NCBI GenBank assembly: GCA_016712635.1
Contig: JADJQS010000006.1
Span: 520,162-584,161 of the forward strand
Length of the DNA stretch: 64,000 nt
Direction of reading: 5' to 3'
DNA from: Gammaproteobacteria bacterium
Lineage (GTDB): Bacteria; Pseudomonadota; Gammaproteobacteria; SZUA-140
Shown here piece after piece: positions 18,049 to 27,851 of this stretch. The notes beneath the pieces were generated by a model. That model searched no databases. It was not told the origin of the DNA and saw nothing but the letters and a program-made list of their open reading frames with translations. The position numbers were made by a program, and so were the translations under genes. Position 1 is the first letter of the stretch, and every line of letters begins with the position of its first letter.

Positions 18049-18656
18049 TGAACAAGTTTGAATATGTGAGGAATATTATCCTTTCTGAACCAGTGAATAA
18101 CAAAAGTCTGCTCGATGTCGGATGCAGAGGATGTGAATTAAAGTCTTATGTCGGAGATGTGGTTGCATACAAAGGTGTGGACCTATTCCAAAATCCATCG
18201 AATAGCGTTGACTACGTGTTGGATGTAGAAAATGGACTTCCCATGGAAAATAGTTCAAGTGACTATGTCGTAGCCTTGGATTTGGTTGAACATCTTAATG
18301 ATTTTCAAGGCGGCTTAGAAGAATTACTGAGGGTGGCGCGAGAGAAACTCATCGTAATGCTTCCAAATATGGCTCACTGGGTTTTCAGGAAGGAATTCCT
18401 TTTTCATGGAAGGATCGGTGCAAAATATGATCTTTCATATGGAATGGGAAAAGACCGACATCGCTGGTTCACTGTGTTGCCACAGACGGATGAATATATA
18501 AAAAGGTTTTGTGACGAAAATAATCTCGAGTTACAGGTCATCTGGTTTAATGGAGGAAGAAAGAAAGAACTATTCTATCGAGTAACGAAATTCCTGGGTT
18601 TTCCGCCATCAATAGGCGTGTGGGCATCACTTTATATAATGAAAAAAATGTCATAA
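18048..18656 (+). CDS. Class I SAM-dependent methyltransferase
   Basis: This 202-residue protein has a SAM-binding start SLLDVGCRGCELKSYV, then YKGVDLF, and an SSDYVVALDLVEHLNDFQGGLEELLRV block typical of Methyltransf_11. MLPNMAHW then replaces the usual strand-4 motif. It may methylate a sugar of the glycan or a lipid carrier; the substrate cannot be read from sequence. The start overlaps the stop of the deacetylase by one base (TAATG), which favours co-expression. Confidence 0.82.
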   Translation: MNKFEYVRNIILSEPVNNKSLLDVGCRGCELKSYVGDVVAYKGVDLFQNPSNSVDYVLDVENGLPMENSSSDYVVALDLVEHLNDFQGGLEELLRVAREKLIVMLPNMAHWVFRKEFLFHGRIGAKYDLSYGMGKDRHRWFTVLPQTDEYIKRFCDENNLELQVIWFNGGRKKELFYRVTKFLGFPPSIGVWASLYIMKKMS

Positions 18657-18672
18657 ATATATCGTGCGTACA

Positions 18673-18688
18673 CCATCATGCATGATGG
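18673..18688. repeat. 16-bp perfect palindrome in the intergenic gap
   Basis: CCATCATG followed by its exact reverse complement CATGATGG lies 17 bases after the methyltransferase stop. It could be an operator or a weak transcription stop; no T-run follows. The 194-bp gap between the methyltransferase and wzx holds no gene. Confidence 0.5.
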
Positions 18689-18820
18689 AAACGAGAGCAG
18701 AGTTTCGTCGTAGAATTGAGTCGTTATCTGCGTCTAAGCACACCTTTACTATTCATGGATTGTCTGTGTCGCATTAATCGATGCATTTACCCATCGCATA
18801 TGGTCACTGGTCTCTCTCTT

Positions 18821-18850
18821 TTGATTCTTACTGGAAAATAAGAGAATCAA
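18821..18850. repeat. 8-bp inverted repeat immediately before the wzx start
   Basis: TTGATTCT (18821-18828) and AGAATCAA (18843-18850) form a hairpin that ends at the base before the ATG. It encloses the region where a ribosome-binding site would be, so it could limit translation of the flippase. This is inference from structure alone. Confidence 0.4.
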
Positions 18851-20113
18851 ATGCGTAAGATAGTATCAGATGTTGGGTACATGGGGTTCTCACAACTCCT
18901 TGTCGCACTGTCGCAGATAGCGCTCCAAGTCTATGTGGTCAGGACCACGACAGTTTATGAATATGGTGAGTACATAGGCAGTCTAGTCATAGTGACGTTA
19001 GTTGAAGCAATTTTTGTCGCAAGAGGCGGTGAACTGGCTTTGCGATATGTCGGCACGCACTGGAATAAGAGTGATTTCATCACTGCTCGGCAATACGCAA
19101 CAGCGATAATACGCATCGATAAATATGTAAACTGGTTACTTTATATCTTGCTCGTTACTTTGGCATTTGCGACCTATGAGGTGCTGAATTTAAATCTATA
19201 TTACGTGATATTTCTTTCGCTTGTTATTCCAGCTCAGGTAGGTTACGGAGTGTATAAAAGTCTATTCATAATTTCATCTAGACTCAGGGGGCAATCTGTA
19301 TTTGAAATAATCTTCGCCGTCGTGCAGATATCTACAGGAGCCATTGGCGTTTATTTATTCAGCATCCCTGGTTTGATTGCATCAGTTATTGGAACAGCTA
19401 TGGTGAAGACTGTTTTAGCTAGGGTTATGACGGAAAGTTGGTGGCCTGATAACGTCAAAGGTCTGGATTCCCTTTCCACAAATAATAATATCAATATAAC
19501 AACCTGGTGGAGCGACAGTATACATTCTATTATGCGAAATTCATTTTTCTCTGGGTCTAATCAAATAGACATAATCTTGCTCAATATATTCAGAGGTGCA
19601 GAAACAGTAGCTTTGTATAAAGTCGCAAAATCGTTATCTGCAATTCCTATAAAAATTGCCGCCCCTGTCTGGGCGGCCTTACGTCCTCGAATCATGAAAT
19701 CATGGAACAACGGCGACAGGGCGAGATTAGTCAAGATAATATTGACACCTTCATTATCCATGCTGGCAGTTCTTCCCGTTATGCTGCTGCCTGCTTCGCT
19801 GTATGGTGATAAGTTTATTGCCATTATATACGGGCCTGACTATGCGTCCGCGATAGACTCTATTCTTGTATTGCTCGTCGGTGTATGGATCTTTAATGTG
19901 ACTACAGGTTGGTTCAGGTTCTGGATATTAATAATTAAGGATAGATTAGCAAGTACAAATATATCGGCAATCCAGTTTTTTATGCTGCTAGTTCTAGGTC
20001 TGCTGTACGGAAAGGAAACAATTGTTTCAATGTCCGAGGTTGTGAGCGTAACCATGATTGTCGTCAGCGTGATGTGCTGGTTTGAATTATTCAGAAAACT
20101 AAAAACGCTGTGA
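18851..20113 (+). CDS. Wzx-type polysaccharide flippase
   Basis: This 420-residue integral membrane protein has about 12 hydrophobic segments and the usual MATE-like polysaccharide-transport start (MRKIVSDVGYMGFSQLLVALSQIALQVYVV...). The central ALYKVAKSLSAIPIKIAAPVW region is typical of the polysaccharide biosynthesis protein family. Wzx flips the undecaprenyl-linked repeat unit to the periplasm. It is placed directly before a Wzy-like polymerase, as expected. Strongly AT-biased compared with the housekeeping genes. Confidence 0.85.
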   Translation: MRKIVSDVGYMGFSQLLVALSQIALQVYVVRTTTVYEYGEYIGSLVIVTLVEAIFVARGGELALRYVGTHWNKSDFITARQYATAIIRIDKYVNWLLYILLVTLAFATYEVLNLNLYYVIFLSLVIPAQVGYGVYKSLFIISSRLRGQSVFEIIFAVVQISTGAIGVYLFSIPGLIASVIGTAMVKTVLARVMTESWWPDNVKGLDSLSTNNNINITTWWSDSIHSIMRNSFFSGSNQIDIILLNIFRGAETVALYKVAKSLSAIPIKIAAPVWAALRPRIMKSWNNGDRARLVKIILTPSLSMLAVLPVMLLPASLYGDKFIAIIYGPDYASAIDSILVLLVGVWIFNVTTGWFRFWILIIKDRLASTNISAIQFFMLLVLGLLYGKETIVSMSEVVSVTMIVVSVMCWFELFRKLKTL

Positions 20114-20238
20114 ACTCTCGTATTCAATGGCGAGAGAAGCTGCTATCGGCCATTGTTGGGTATCTAGAGGTCAATCAATCATGAGAAATCTGGCCATTAG
20201 TAACCCATTGTTTGTCTCATTAGTTCTCCCTCGTAGTA

Positions 20239-21369
20239 TTGATTGGTAATGTCCTTCTCAGCATTTCGAATACTGTATCCATGTTAAATATTATGTTCAT
20301 TGTGCTAGCACATCTACTTGTCATTTACTCATTATTTAATAACGGTGTGCAACAGCGTGACTGGCTGAATCCAATAAACATAATTCTTCTGATTGGAATG
20401 GTGCGATTCAGTCTGCCTCTGCTTCTACTTCAATTTGGATCTCCAAGTATCGAGATGTTCCAAAAGATGAATATCGGGCAAGGTGAGAACTGGCGTCATG
20501 CAAATATTCTTGCACTAGTCGGGTTGCTGGGCGTCGCTGCCGGTTGGAACATAACGATTAGACCTTGGAGAAAAGCATGTCCCCATAGGCGGGAACTACC
20601 AAAGAGCGTTGCTTATTTGGCTGTGACAGGGATGCTAGCAGGCGCAATATTTTTGTCAGTTTTTATAGAAAGTAATTCTACACTCGAGGAAGCCATATTG
20701 ACAGGCAGCTTCAGAGGTACTGATATACAGGCAGGCACCGGCAAGTATTTCCATCTAGGCTTAATGTTAATTTCATGTAGCGTAATCCTCTCTTCGTATC
20801 TCATTAAACGAGGAAATGTATCCTATATGGTCGCACTCCTACCCGTGCTCATCGCCACGATTTTTTATTTCATTCTCGGTGGCAGGACCAGAGCGATTAC
20901 ACCGTTAATAGCTGGACTACTTGTAATTTGGTATGAAAGAGAAAATTCAACATTTACAGCAAAGAATACGTTTGTTTTGTTTATTCTTTTTCTTGGTTTG
21001 CTCATGTTTTATAGCGGGTCAGTGCTTTATCGTGCACGACTCGGATTGGAAGGGTTTGCTCATGGCCTGTCTTTTATAGGTCTTGTGCAATATCTGTCTA
21101 CAGCGATATGGATGGAAATAGGTCAGTTGCATGCATTGGCCGGGTCTCTTCTAGTTGGGCCTGGCGTACTGGGAGGGTTGACATTTACCAAATTGCTTTG
21201 GCCTATCAGTGAGTTTCTCAATATACCCGGTAATAGTACAGGCATATATCTTGCGGAGACGCTTGTTTATCACAGCATACGCAGTCGGTGTATTTTTCCT
21301 GTCGAAGCTGCTAGGGTCACTGATAAAAAAATCATAATGATGAAGCAGAATATGATTGTCAGAAAATAA
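20239..21369 (+). CDS. Wzy-like polysaccharide polymerase, 3' end frameshifted
   Basis: About ten transmembrane segments and a large loop with SFRGTDIQAGTGKYFHLG, followed by ILGGRTRAITPLIAGLLV, fit O-antigen or capsule polymerases of the Wzy type, which join repeat units in the periplasm. Near 21,262 the frame appears to shift by one base. The alternative frame reads FITAYAVGVFFLSKLLGSL and stops at 21335-21337, which restores a final membrane helix. As written the frame ends in a polar tail. The start is uncertain: TTG at 20239 or ATG at 20281. Wzy sequences vary greatly, so the call relies on topology and the Wzx neighbour. Confidence 0.68.
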   Translation: MIGNVLLSISNTVSMLNIMFIVLAHLLVIYSLFNNGVQQRDWLNPINIILLIGMVRFSLPLLLLQFGSPSIEMFQKMNIGQGENWRHANILALVGLLGVAAGWNITIRPWRKACPHRRELPKSVAYLAVTGMLAGAIFLSVFIESNSTLEEAILTGSFRGTDIQAGTGKYFHLGLMLISCSVILSSYLIKRGNVSYMVALLPVLIATIFYFILGGRTRAITPLIAGLLVIWYERENSTFTAKNTFVLFILFLGLLMFYSGSVLYRARLGLEGFAHGLSFIGLVQYLSTAIWMEIGQLHALAGSLLVGPGVLGGLTFTKLLWPISEFLNIPGNSTGIYLAETLVYHSIRSRCIFPVEAARVTDKKIIMMKQNMIVRK

Positions 21370-21403
21370 AATGGCTTCCAAATGACCAGTAAGGTTCGCC
21401 ACG

Positions 21404-22357
21404 TTATGTGAGAATATCGTCATCGCTATTCTTCAAATATTCGAATGATTTCCTAATGCCATCCTCTAACTTGATAAGTTCTCTTTTTAACATCGATCTC
21501 ATTATCGAGTTATCAGGCTTTCTTCGCGACATATCGCCTTCCTTCAATGGAGGGTAGTGTACAATCCTTGATCTTGAGTTTGTGATTTTCAAAACGAGCT
21601 TGGCCAGTTCTAAAATGGTGATTTCATTATCACTGCCGACATTCACCACGTCGTTTATACACAAATCGTTGGTGATAACGGTTTCGGTAAAATCAAGATT
21701 ATCGTCAATGTAGCAGAATGTTCGTGTTTGTGAGCCATCACCATAAATGATCAAATCCTCATTTCTTGACGCCCAATAGATAAATCTTGAAACGACAAAA
21801 TCCTTGCTTTGAAGAGGCCCATATGTGTTGAAGAATCTGAAGATTGTGTACTTCAATCCATATTCTTTCTCATAAGTGCGGCAAAACGCCTCGCCGATAT
21901 TCTTAACGATCGCATAAGGGAGCCTGGAATTCAGCGGTGTGGTTGCTTCTCTTTGTGGAATCTCAACCGGCTCACCATAGACTTCAGAGGAAGATGAGTA
22001 TATGACACGTTCTACTCCCGTATTTTTTGCCAAGTCCAGTATATTTTTAATTCCTTCTATATCGTTTAAGACTAGTTTGGGGTTGGTCAATGTGCGCTGG
22101 ACACCCACTACTGCGGCATAATGAAAAATTAAATCGAAATTGCCAGAAATAACCACTGGAGCGATGTCGTTAAAATCATTGACATTGGCCTTGATAAATT
22201 TCCAATTATTATATGTACGGTCTGGCAATTTACCGGCCATGCCCGTAGAGAGATCGTCGACGATAACGACCTTGTATTCTTGGTTTTGTACAAGGCGTCT
22301 GGCCAAGCTTCCGCCAATGTTACCCGCGCCACCGGTTATTAGAATGTTTTTTCTCAT
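21404..22357 (-). CDS. NAD-dependent epimerase/dehydratase (extended SDR)
   Basis: This 317-residue nucleotide-sugar enzyme has the NAD motif ITGGAGNIGGSLARRL and the catalytic SSSSEVYGEP. It also has the Tyr-x3-Lys pair in LPYAIVKNIGEAF and the RFFNTYGP and GDGSQTRTFCYIDD blocks. It resembles UDP-glucose 4-epimerases and UDP-glucuronate decarboxylases; the exact reaction cannot be fixed from motifs. It is encoded opposite to most of the island, in the same direction as the neighbouring glycosyltransferase (22377-23511). Confidence 0.87.
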   Translation of the reverse strand: MRKNILITGGAGNIGGSLARRLVQNQEYKVVIVDDLSTGMAGKLPDRTYNNWKFIKANVNDFNDIAPVVISGNFDLIFHYAAVVGVQRTLTNPKLVLNDIEGIKNILDLAKNTGVERVIYSSSSEVYGEPVEIPQREATTPLNSRLPYAIVKNIGEAFCRTYEKEYGLKYTIFRFFNTYGPLQSKDFVVSRFIYWASRNEDLIIYGDGSQTRTFCYIDDNLDFTETVITNDLCINDVVNVGSDNEITILELAKLVLKITNSRSRIVHYPPLKEGDMSRRKPDNSIMRSMLKRELIKLEDGIRKSFEYLKNSDDDILT

Positions 22358-22376
22358 AATGTTTCCTGTTAATAGT

Positions 22377-23511
22377 TTATGGTTTTTCTCTTAACTCCAG
22401 TATGTACTTGTAGACTTTCATTGTCTCGGTGTACATCTTTTCGCGCTGAATTTTCCCGTCACAAGCTCTTTTCCCTTGCTACCGTATCCGAAGCGGATCG
22501 CCTGGCTTCCCGCCAGAATACTCAGCTTCCTGCGAACGATTCAGGATCGTTGGGTGGTATCAACATCCCGCTCTCGTTATCAGCGACAATTTCAGGTATT
22601 GCGCTCACATTGGTTGCGATAACTGGCTTTCCTGAGGACATAGCTTCAAGTAGTACTAGACCAAATCCCTCGGTAACTGAGGTTAGGGCAAATATATCGA
22701 ATGCATTAATAACCAGAGGAATGTCTTGACGAAAGCCAGCCCAGATCACATGATCCTTGAGTCCAAGCTTCTCAGAGTGACTTCTTAGCTTTTCGTGAAG
22801 CGGACCTGATCCCACGATTACTAGTTTTGTCTTGGGGGTAGTCACCTGATTTATGAATTTGGCATAACCGGTTAGCATGACGTCGATTGCTTTGGCTGGC
22901 ACCAAGCGTGCTACGCTTCCAATTAATAATGTCGGGCCGTTGCCCCCCCACTCAGCGCGGAGATTTTCTACTTTTTCTCGATCAACATTCTGGAAGCAGT
23001 GAGGATTAAGACCATAATGTACTACAGTGATTCGCCGGTTGGTTGAGGCTGGCCAGCGCTTTGAGTAGTATCGTTTGACTGAATCCGAGATCGCGATGAT
23101 CCCGTCTGCACGACTGACCACCCACCTTTCAAGCATGTTTGCTCCCGGACCACCATAAAAACGAGATTCGTTATGCCTCGAGATCAGGAATGGCAACTGC
23201 GGGGATTTCAATAATGCAATGCGAGCGTATAATTCGGCGGGCGCCAAATGAGCATGAACGATATGAGGAGCGAAACTTGCAATCGCATTTTTGAGTCTCC
23301 AAAGAGGCCCGAGTTCCCCGTACTGCGATAATCCCAGAGGAAAGACGTGCACCCCAAGACTCTCTAGTTCTGCTTTCCAATAGCCATCACCCTTTAGATA
23401 TGCGCAAGCGACTTCGCAGCCAAAATTCCTGATTTGTCCTTCGATCAAATCTCGTAGATGATTCTCTGCGCCGCCGCGGTTTATCGTTGTAATAATATGC
23501 AATATTCTCAT
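22377..23511 (-). pseudogene. Glycosyltransferase family 4, frameshifted near the C-terminus
   Basis: The main frame (22522-23511, 329 residues) has a GT4 layout: HIITTINRGGAENHLRDLIEG, PHIVHAHLAPAELYARI, VARLVPAKAIDVMLTGY, and TSVTEGFGLVLLEAMSSGKPV. It then stops at PPNDPESFAGS. The conserved C-terminal helices continue in another frame (LSILAGSQAIRFGYGSKGKE) and, after a second shift near 22,445, in a third (KMYTETMKVYKYILEL), ending at 22377. So two single-base indels within about 100 bp separate it from an intact gene. Most of the catalytic core is intact. Confidence 0.78.
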
Positions 23512-23605
23512 GATAAATAGCCTTATCTCCTGTTTCTATATTAGTATAAATCATAAGACGATGTCATTGTGCTGATCAAGATTTGCACGGCAACGAGATA
23601 AGAAC

Positions 23606-24451
23606 ATGCAGATTCCTTGGTGGGCGAAACTCTGTGCAAAAATGGCTCTATCTAGATTGCCATTTGGGTATTCCGTCTGGCAGAAACTTGGTCTGTTCCG
23701 GCATGGCAATATGGATGCTGGTGAGTATGCAATCCGGATTTTTCAAAGCCATATGGAGAAATCGTGTTTTCAACAACGGCTTGCTGGAAAGACAATTCTA
23801 GAACTAGGTCCGGGTGACAGTCTCGCGACCGCAATAATTGCCGCAGGATATGGCGCGCGGTCTATACTCATTGATAGTGGTCGGTTTATACGTAAGGATA
23901 TCAACTCCTATGTTGAATTAGTGGGCGCGCTTGCCAAGAGAAACTTGCCTCACATAGACATCTCATGCTGTCGTGATGTAGATGAAATTCTTGAACTGTG
24001 CAATTCCAGGTATATGACAGAGGGGTTGGACAGCCTCAGAATGATCGAAAAGGAATCAGTAGACCTAATTTTCTCCCAAGCCGTGCTTGAACATATAAGA
24101 AGATACGATTTTCTGGAGACAATGAGAGAATGCCGTAGAATCCTCCGGGAAGGCGGGGTCTGTTCGCACCAAGTTGATCTTCGCGATCATCTGGGTGGAT
24201 CCCTGAATAATCTGCGCTTCAGTGAACGGGTCTGGGAGTCTGCTTTTTTTTCAAAGTCAGGATTCTATACCAACCGGATCCAATACAGCGAAATGATTGG
24301 GCTATTTGCGCAGGCTGGTTTTAAAGTTGAAGTAACCGATATCTGTCGTTGGGACACACCGCCAACTCGGAGAAGCCGGCTTTCTACGGAGTTCATCAGA
24401 ATACCGGATGAAGAACTGTGTATATCTATGTTCGACGTATTGCTACGCTAA
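23606..24451 (+). CDS. SAM-dependent methyltransferase domain protein
   Basis: This 281-residue protein has an N-terminal basic, partly hydrophobic stretch, then TILELGPGDSLATAIIAAGYG (SAM-binding glycine loop), a long insertion, and SVDLIFSQAVLEHIRRYDFLETMRECRRILREGG, a Methyltransf_11-type block. It shares the length and spacing of methyltransferases found in O-antigen clusters. The target is unknown. It is transcribed away from the preceding minus-strand glycosyltransferase, so the 94-bp gap likely holds promoters for both. Confidence 0.78.
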   Translation: MQIPWWAKLCAKMALSRLPFGYSVWQKLGLFRHGNMDAGEYAIRIFQSHMEKSCFQQRLAGKTILELGPGDSLATAIIAAGYGARSILIDSGRFIRKDINSYVELVGALAKRNLPHIDISCCRDVDEILELCNSRYMTEGLDSLRMIEKESVDLIFSQAVLEHIRRYDFLETMRECRRILREGGVCSHQVDLRDHLGGSLNNLRFSERVWESAFFSKSGFYTNRIQYSEMIGLFAQAGFKVEVTDICRWDTPPTRRSRLSTEFIRIPDEELCISMFDVLLR

Positions 24452-24467
24452 CTATGATTCTCCGTAT

Positions 24468-25597
24468 ATGAAAGCAAACAGAGAAAAAAAACTTCTGTAC
24501 TATATAACAGAAGACTGGTATTTCGTTTCTCATCGACTTCCATTGGCGATTTCTGCAAAGAATGCTGGATACGATGTTTGCATCGTGACGCGTGTGAGAA
24601 ACTACGGAAATATTATACGTTCCTCTGGATTAAAACTCATTCCTTTTGAAAATTCACGAAGCAGTATAAATCCTCTGAGAGAACTTCTGACCCTGTTCAG
24701 GTTGATTGCATTGTTTATGCGCGAAAAGCCGGATATCGTTCACAACGTTGCCATAAAACCCGTTCTGTACGGTGGAATAGCCGCACGCTTGGTTAAGACA
24801 CCACAAGTAGTCAATGCGCTCGCGGGCATGGGTTGATATTCGCATCTAGCACCGGCTTGGCCCGCTGGATTAAGCCTGCAGCTCGCCAAATGCTCAGGTT
24901 CGTGCTTACCTCTGGAACCGTACTAGTACAGAATCAAGATGACGCAGCATTTCTAACCCAGATAGGTGTGCCTCGGGCGAATATACGACGTATCGCTGGT
25001 GCCGGGGTTGATCTGACACTGTTCCACGCAAGCCCCGAGAAGACTGGATTGATTACGGTTGTTCTACCAGCACGATTGCTCTGGGATAAAGGCGTGGGGG
25101 AGTTTGTCGAGGCTGCGCGCATCATCAGAAAGCAGGGAATAAACGCGCATTTTGCGCTTGCAGGAGAATCCGACCATGCCAATCCCGCATCGGTCTCACC
25201 GAAGACTATTGCTGAGTGGGTTTTGGAAGGAGTTGTTGACCATCTCGGGTGGGTTGAAAACATGCCGTCTCTATTTGCTCAGAGCCATATAGTATGCTTG
25301 CCTTCGTATTATGGTGAAGGAATCCCGAAATCGCTGATTGAGGCTGCAGCGTCTGGACGGCCTATCGTCACGACCGATATGCCAGGATGTCGTGAGATCG
25401 TCCGGCATAATGAAAATGGATTTCTGGTCCCCCCCCGCAATGCTAAAGCACTCGCGAAAGCGCTGGTGCGCCTAATAGAAGACCCCGTGCTTCGACAACA
25501 GATGGGGGCGCAGAGTCGCATTCGCGCCGAGAAAGAGTACGGAGTGGAAACAGTCAATCGGCAGACGCTAGCACTCTATGAGGAGGCTCTGAGTTGA
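24468..25597 (+). pseudogene. Glycosyltransferase family 4 (PglA/CapM-like), frameshifted
   Basis: The N-terminal frame (from ATG 24468) has YYITEDWYFVSHRLPLA, KPDIVHNVAIKPVLYGG and NALAGMG, the usual start of this GT4 group. The stop at 24834-24836 breaks the expected continuation, which is present one frame over (IFASSTGLARWIKPAARQML). That frame runs to 25597 with VVLPARLLWDKGVGEFVEAA and PSYYGEGIPKSLIEAAASGRPIV. A single missing base at about 24,834 explains it. The joined length of about 376 residues is normal. Its 3' end overlaps the next gene by 4 bases. Confidence 0.8.
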
Positions 25598-26559
25598 GGG
25601 TGTTAGTTACCGGTGCTACTGGGTTTGTCGGTTCTTCATTGGTAGACCAGCTGGTTCGTGATGGGATTCACGATGTCAGGGTTGCATTGAGGAGAGACAG
25701 GCCTAGTTTGAGCGATCAAGTTGAGCATGTCATCGTCGGTGAAGTCGCCGGGGAAACAGTTTGGCGACAGGCGCTGCGCGGTATCGATACAGTGATTCAT
25801 CTCGCCGCCCGGGTACACGTCATGACAGACAGCGTAGCGAATTCTTCCGCAGAATATCACCGCGTAAATGTTGATGGCACCCTTAACCTCGTTCGCCAGG
25901 CAGTAGATGCTGACGTCAAGCGTATTATTTATCTGAGCTCAATCAAGGTGAACGGGGAAGAGACATTGGCAGGCCAGCCGTACTATGCAGATGATCAACC
26001 TTCGCCAGCAGGATCATATGCTGTATCCAAATATCGAGCAGAGGAAGGGATCCGTCGATTAATTTCGGGGGCTGATATGAGTGCTGTAATAATTCGCCCT
26101 ACTTTGGTATACGGAGCTGGAGTGAAGGGAAATTTTCTCAACATGATGCACTGGCTATCCCGCGGTATACCTATGCCTTTAGGATCGATTCACAATAGCC
26201 GCAGCCTTGTAGCGCTCGATAATTTGGTAGATCTAATTATCAAATGTATTGAGCATCCTGCAGCTGCAGATCAAGTATTCCTCGCTGGAGATGGCGAGGA
26301 CTTATCCACTACAGAACTTCTTCGACGGCTTGGGGGTTTTCTTGGCAAACCCGCCCGTCTCGTGCCGTTTCCACATGCGGTCTTGAACATGATTGCTCGC
26401 GTATCCGGAAGACGTGATGTTGCACAACGATTGCTGACCTCGCTACAGATCGATATCAGGAAAAACTGGGAAATCCTCGGCTGGAAACCGCCGGTCACTC
26501 TGAATCAGGGTTTGGAAACTGTCACACGCTGGTACTTAAATGAATCACGAAGTTACTGA
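25594..26559 (+). CDS. Nucleotide-sugar 4-reductase/epimerase (WbpV-like SDR)
   Basis: This 321-residue extended SDR has VTGATGFVGSSLVDQL and IHLAARVHVMTD. The catalytic YLSSIKVNGEET and the Tyr-x3-Lys pair (GSYAVSKYRAEEG) follow, then IIRPTLVYGAGVKGNF. The IHLAARVHVM and VKGNFLNMMHWL features, and the position just before a WbpL-like transferase and a WbpM-like dehydratase, match WbpV of Pseudomonas. WbpV reduces the 4-keto sugar made by WbpM to UDP-QuiNAc. The exact product here is inferred from that order. Confidence 0.83.
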   Translation: MRVLVTGATGFVGSSLVDQLVRDGIHDVRVALRRDRPSLSDQVEHVIVGEVAGETVWRQALRGIDTVIHLAARVHVMTDSVANSSAEYHRVNVDGTLNLVRQAVDADVKRIIYLSSIKVNGEETLAGQPYYADDQPSPAGSYAVSKYRAEEGIRRLISGADMSAVIIRPTLVYGAGVKGNFLNMMHWLSRGIPMPLGSIHNSRSLVALDNLVDLIIKCIEHPAAADQVFLAGDGEDLSTTELLRRLGGFLGKPARLVPFPHAVLNMIARVSGRRDVAQRLLTSLQIDIRKNWEILGWKPPVTLNQGLETVTRWYLNESRSY

Positions 26560-26613
26560 GATAATGGCGAAAATAATCTTCAGTTGCATGCCCACTATTC
26601 AAGAGACATGTGA

Positions 26614-27798
26614 ATGATCATAGGCGTAATTCTCATCACGTTTTGTACGGCAGGACTTGTAACTTATCTTCTGACACATGCTAGCGGTCGATTTCAGATA
26701 ATAGATTACCCTAATAACCGCTCTCTTCATAGCACACCTATCCTACGTACTGGCGGACTGGCGATCTGGGCTGGGATGATCACTGGAACCGCAACTGTAG
26801 TCCTGATGCTTGAATGGAAGTACGAAATCGCATGGATTGCATGTGCGGCGACTGTCGTCGGACTTGTCTCGTTCTTCGATGACCGCGCACACGTCCCGGC
26901 ATATATCAGATTAGCTATCCATCTCATCGCCGCTGCATTGTTATTGAGCGGACAGTTGGATCTGACATCGATTGAAATTCCTGGTATCAGCACCGAATTG
27001 GCCCTCGGAACAGGAATGTTGATTATTGCGCTGTTCATCACCTGGAATATCAATCTGTACAACTTTATGGATGGAATGGACGGCATTGCAGGCGGCATGA
27101 CGATAGCCGGTTTTGTAACTCTGGGGCTGCTCGGTCATCTCGCGGGCGATGACTATTACGCGGTGATCTGCTGGGTAATCGCCGCCGCTTCTGCAGGTTT
27201 CCTGGTATGGAACTTCCCGCCTGCGCGGATATTCATGGGCGATGTCGGATCATCCACCTTGGGTCTGCTGGTTGCCGCGATGTCTCTATGGGCGGATCGG
27301 GCCGATCTTTTCCCGCTTTGGCTGTCCGTCCTCATCTTTTCTCCTTTTGTGGTTGACGCCACCCTGACGCTCGCGCGCCGGACCCTGAAAGGCGAACGCA
27401 TCTGGGAGGCGCATCGCGATCATTACTACCAGCGCCTGGTCCGGGCGGGATGGAGCCATCGCCGTACTGTCTTGTGGGAATATGGCCTGATGGTGATATG
27501 CAGTGCCTGCGCACTGCTGGCCTTTCACGCGCCCGTGGTGATGCAATGGTCGATCCTGGGGGCGATGGCGTGCGTTTATATTGCAGCGATAGTTGCGGTG
27601 CGCCGTATCGAGGTGCGTAGAGCGATCGGGCAGGGTTCAGAAGTTCCTCGTAGCTCATACGTGGAGGATTTTTGGATGGAAACCCTACTGGGCAATCTAT
27701 CGTGTTCTACTGAAGTATTAGTCCGAATATCCAATATCCCTTCGTTTCAGATTCAAATTAACATCCGGGTTGTATTGCAGTACAATACGCGCCACTGA
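26614..27798 (+). CDS. Undecaprenyl-phosphate sugar-1-phosphate transferase (WbpL/WecA-like)
   Basis: This multi-pass enzyme starts the repeat unit by moving a sugar-1-phosphate to undecaprenyl phosphate. Motifs in order: PNNRSLHSTPILRTGGLAIW, the DD-type FFDDRAHVP, the catalytic NLYNFMDGMDGIAGG, FMGDVGSS, and the HRDHYYQRL histidine motif. At 394 residues it is about 50 longer than WbpL. The extra tail after about residue 340 has no family resemblance and overlaps a promoter, so the true 3' end may be earlier, with a frameshift. Confidence 0.88.
   Translation: MIIGVILITFCTAGLVTYLLTHASGRFQIIDYPNNRSLHSTPILRTGGLAIWAGMITGTATVVLMLEWKYEIAWIACAATVVGLVSFFDDRAHVPAYIRLAIHLIAAALLLSGQLDLTSIEIPGISTELALGTGMLIIALFITWNINLYNFMDGMDGIAGGMTIAGFVTLGLLGHLAGDDYYAVICWVIAAASAGFLVWNFPPARIFMGDVGSSTLGLLVAAMSLWADRADLFPLWLSVLIFSPFVVDATLTLARRTLKGERIWEAHRDHYYQRLVRAGWSHRRTVLWEYGLMVICSACALLAFHAPVVMQWSILGAMACVYIAAIVAVRRIEVRRAIGQGSEVPRSSYVEDFWMETLLGNLSCSTEVLVRISNIPSFQIQINIRVVLQYNTRH
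27758..27786 (+). promoter_or_regulatory. Sigma-70 promoter for the wbpM-like gene
   Basis: TTAACA (-35, 5 of 6) and TACAAT (-10, 5 of 6) are separated by 17 bases. The predicted start of transcription is near 27793, leaving a leader of about 59 bases before the ATG at 27852. It lies inside the final codons of the upstream transferase frame. Confidence 0.6.
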
Positions 27799-27851
27799 AG
27801 CTTCAATAATAAAAAAACCCAAACCAAATCAGTCAGTACGGTTGGGATTAT

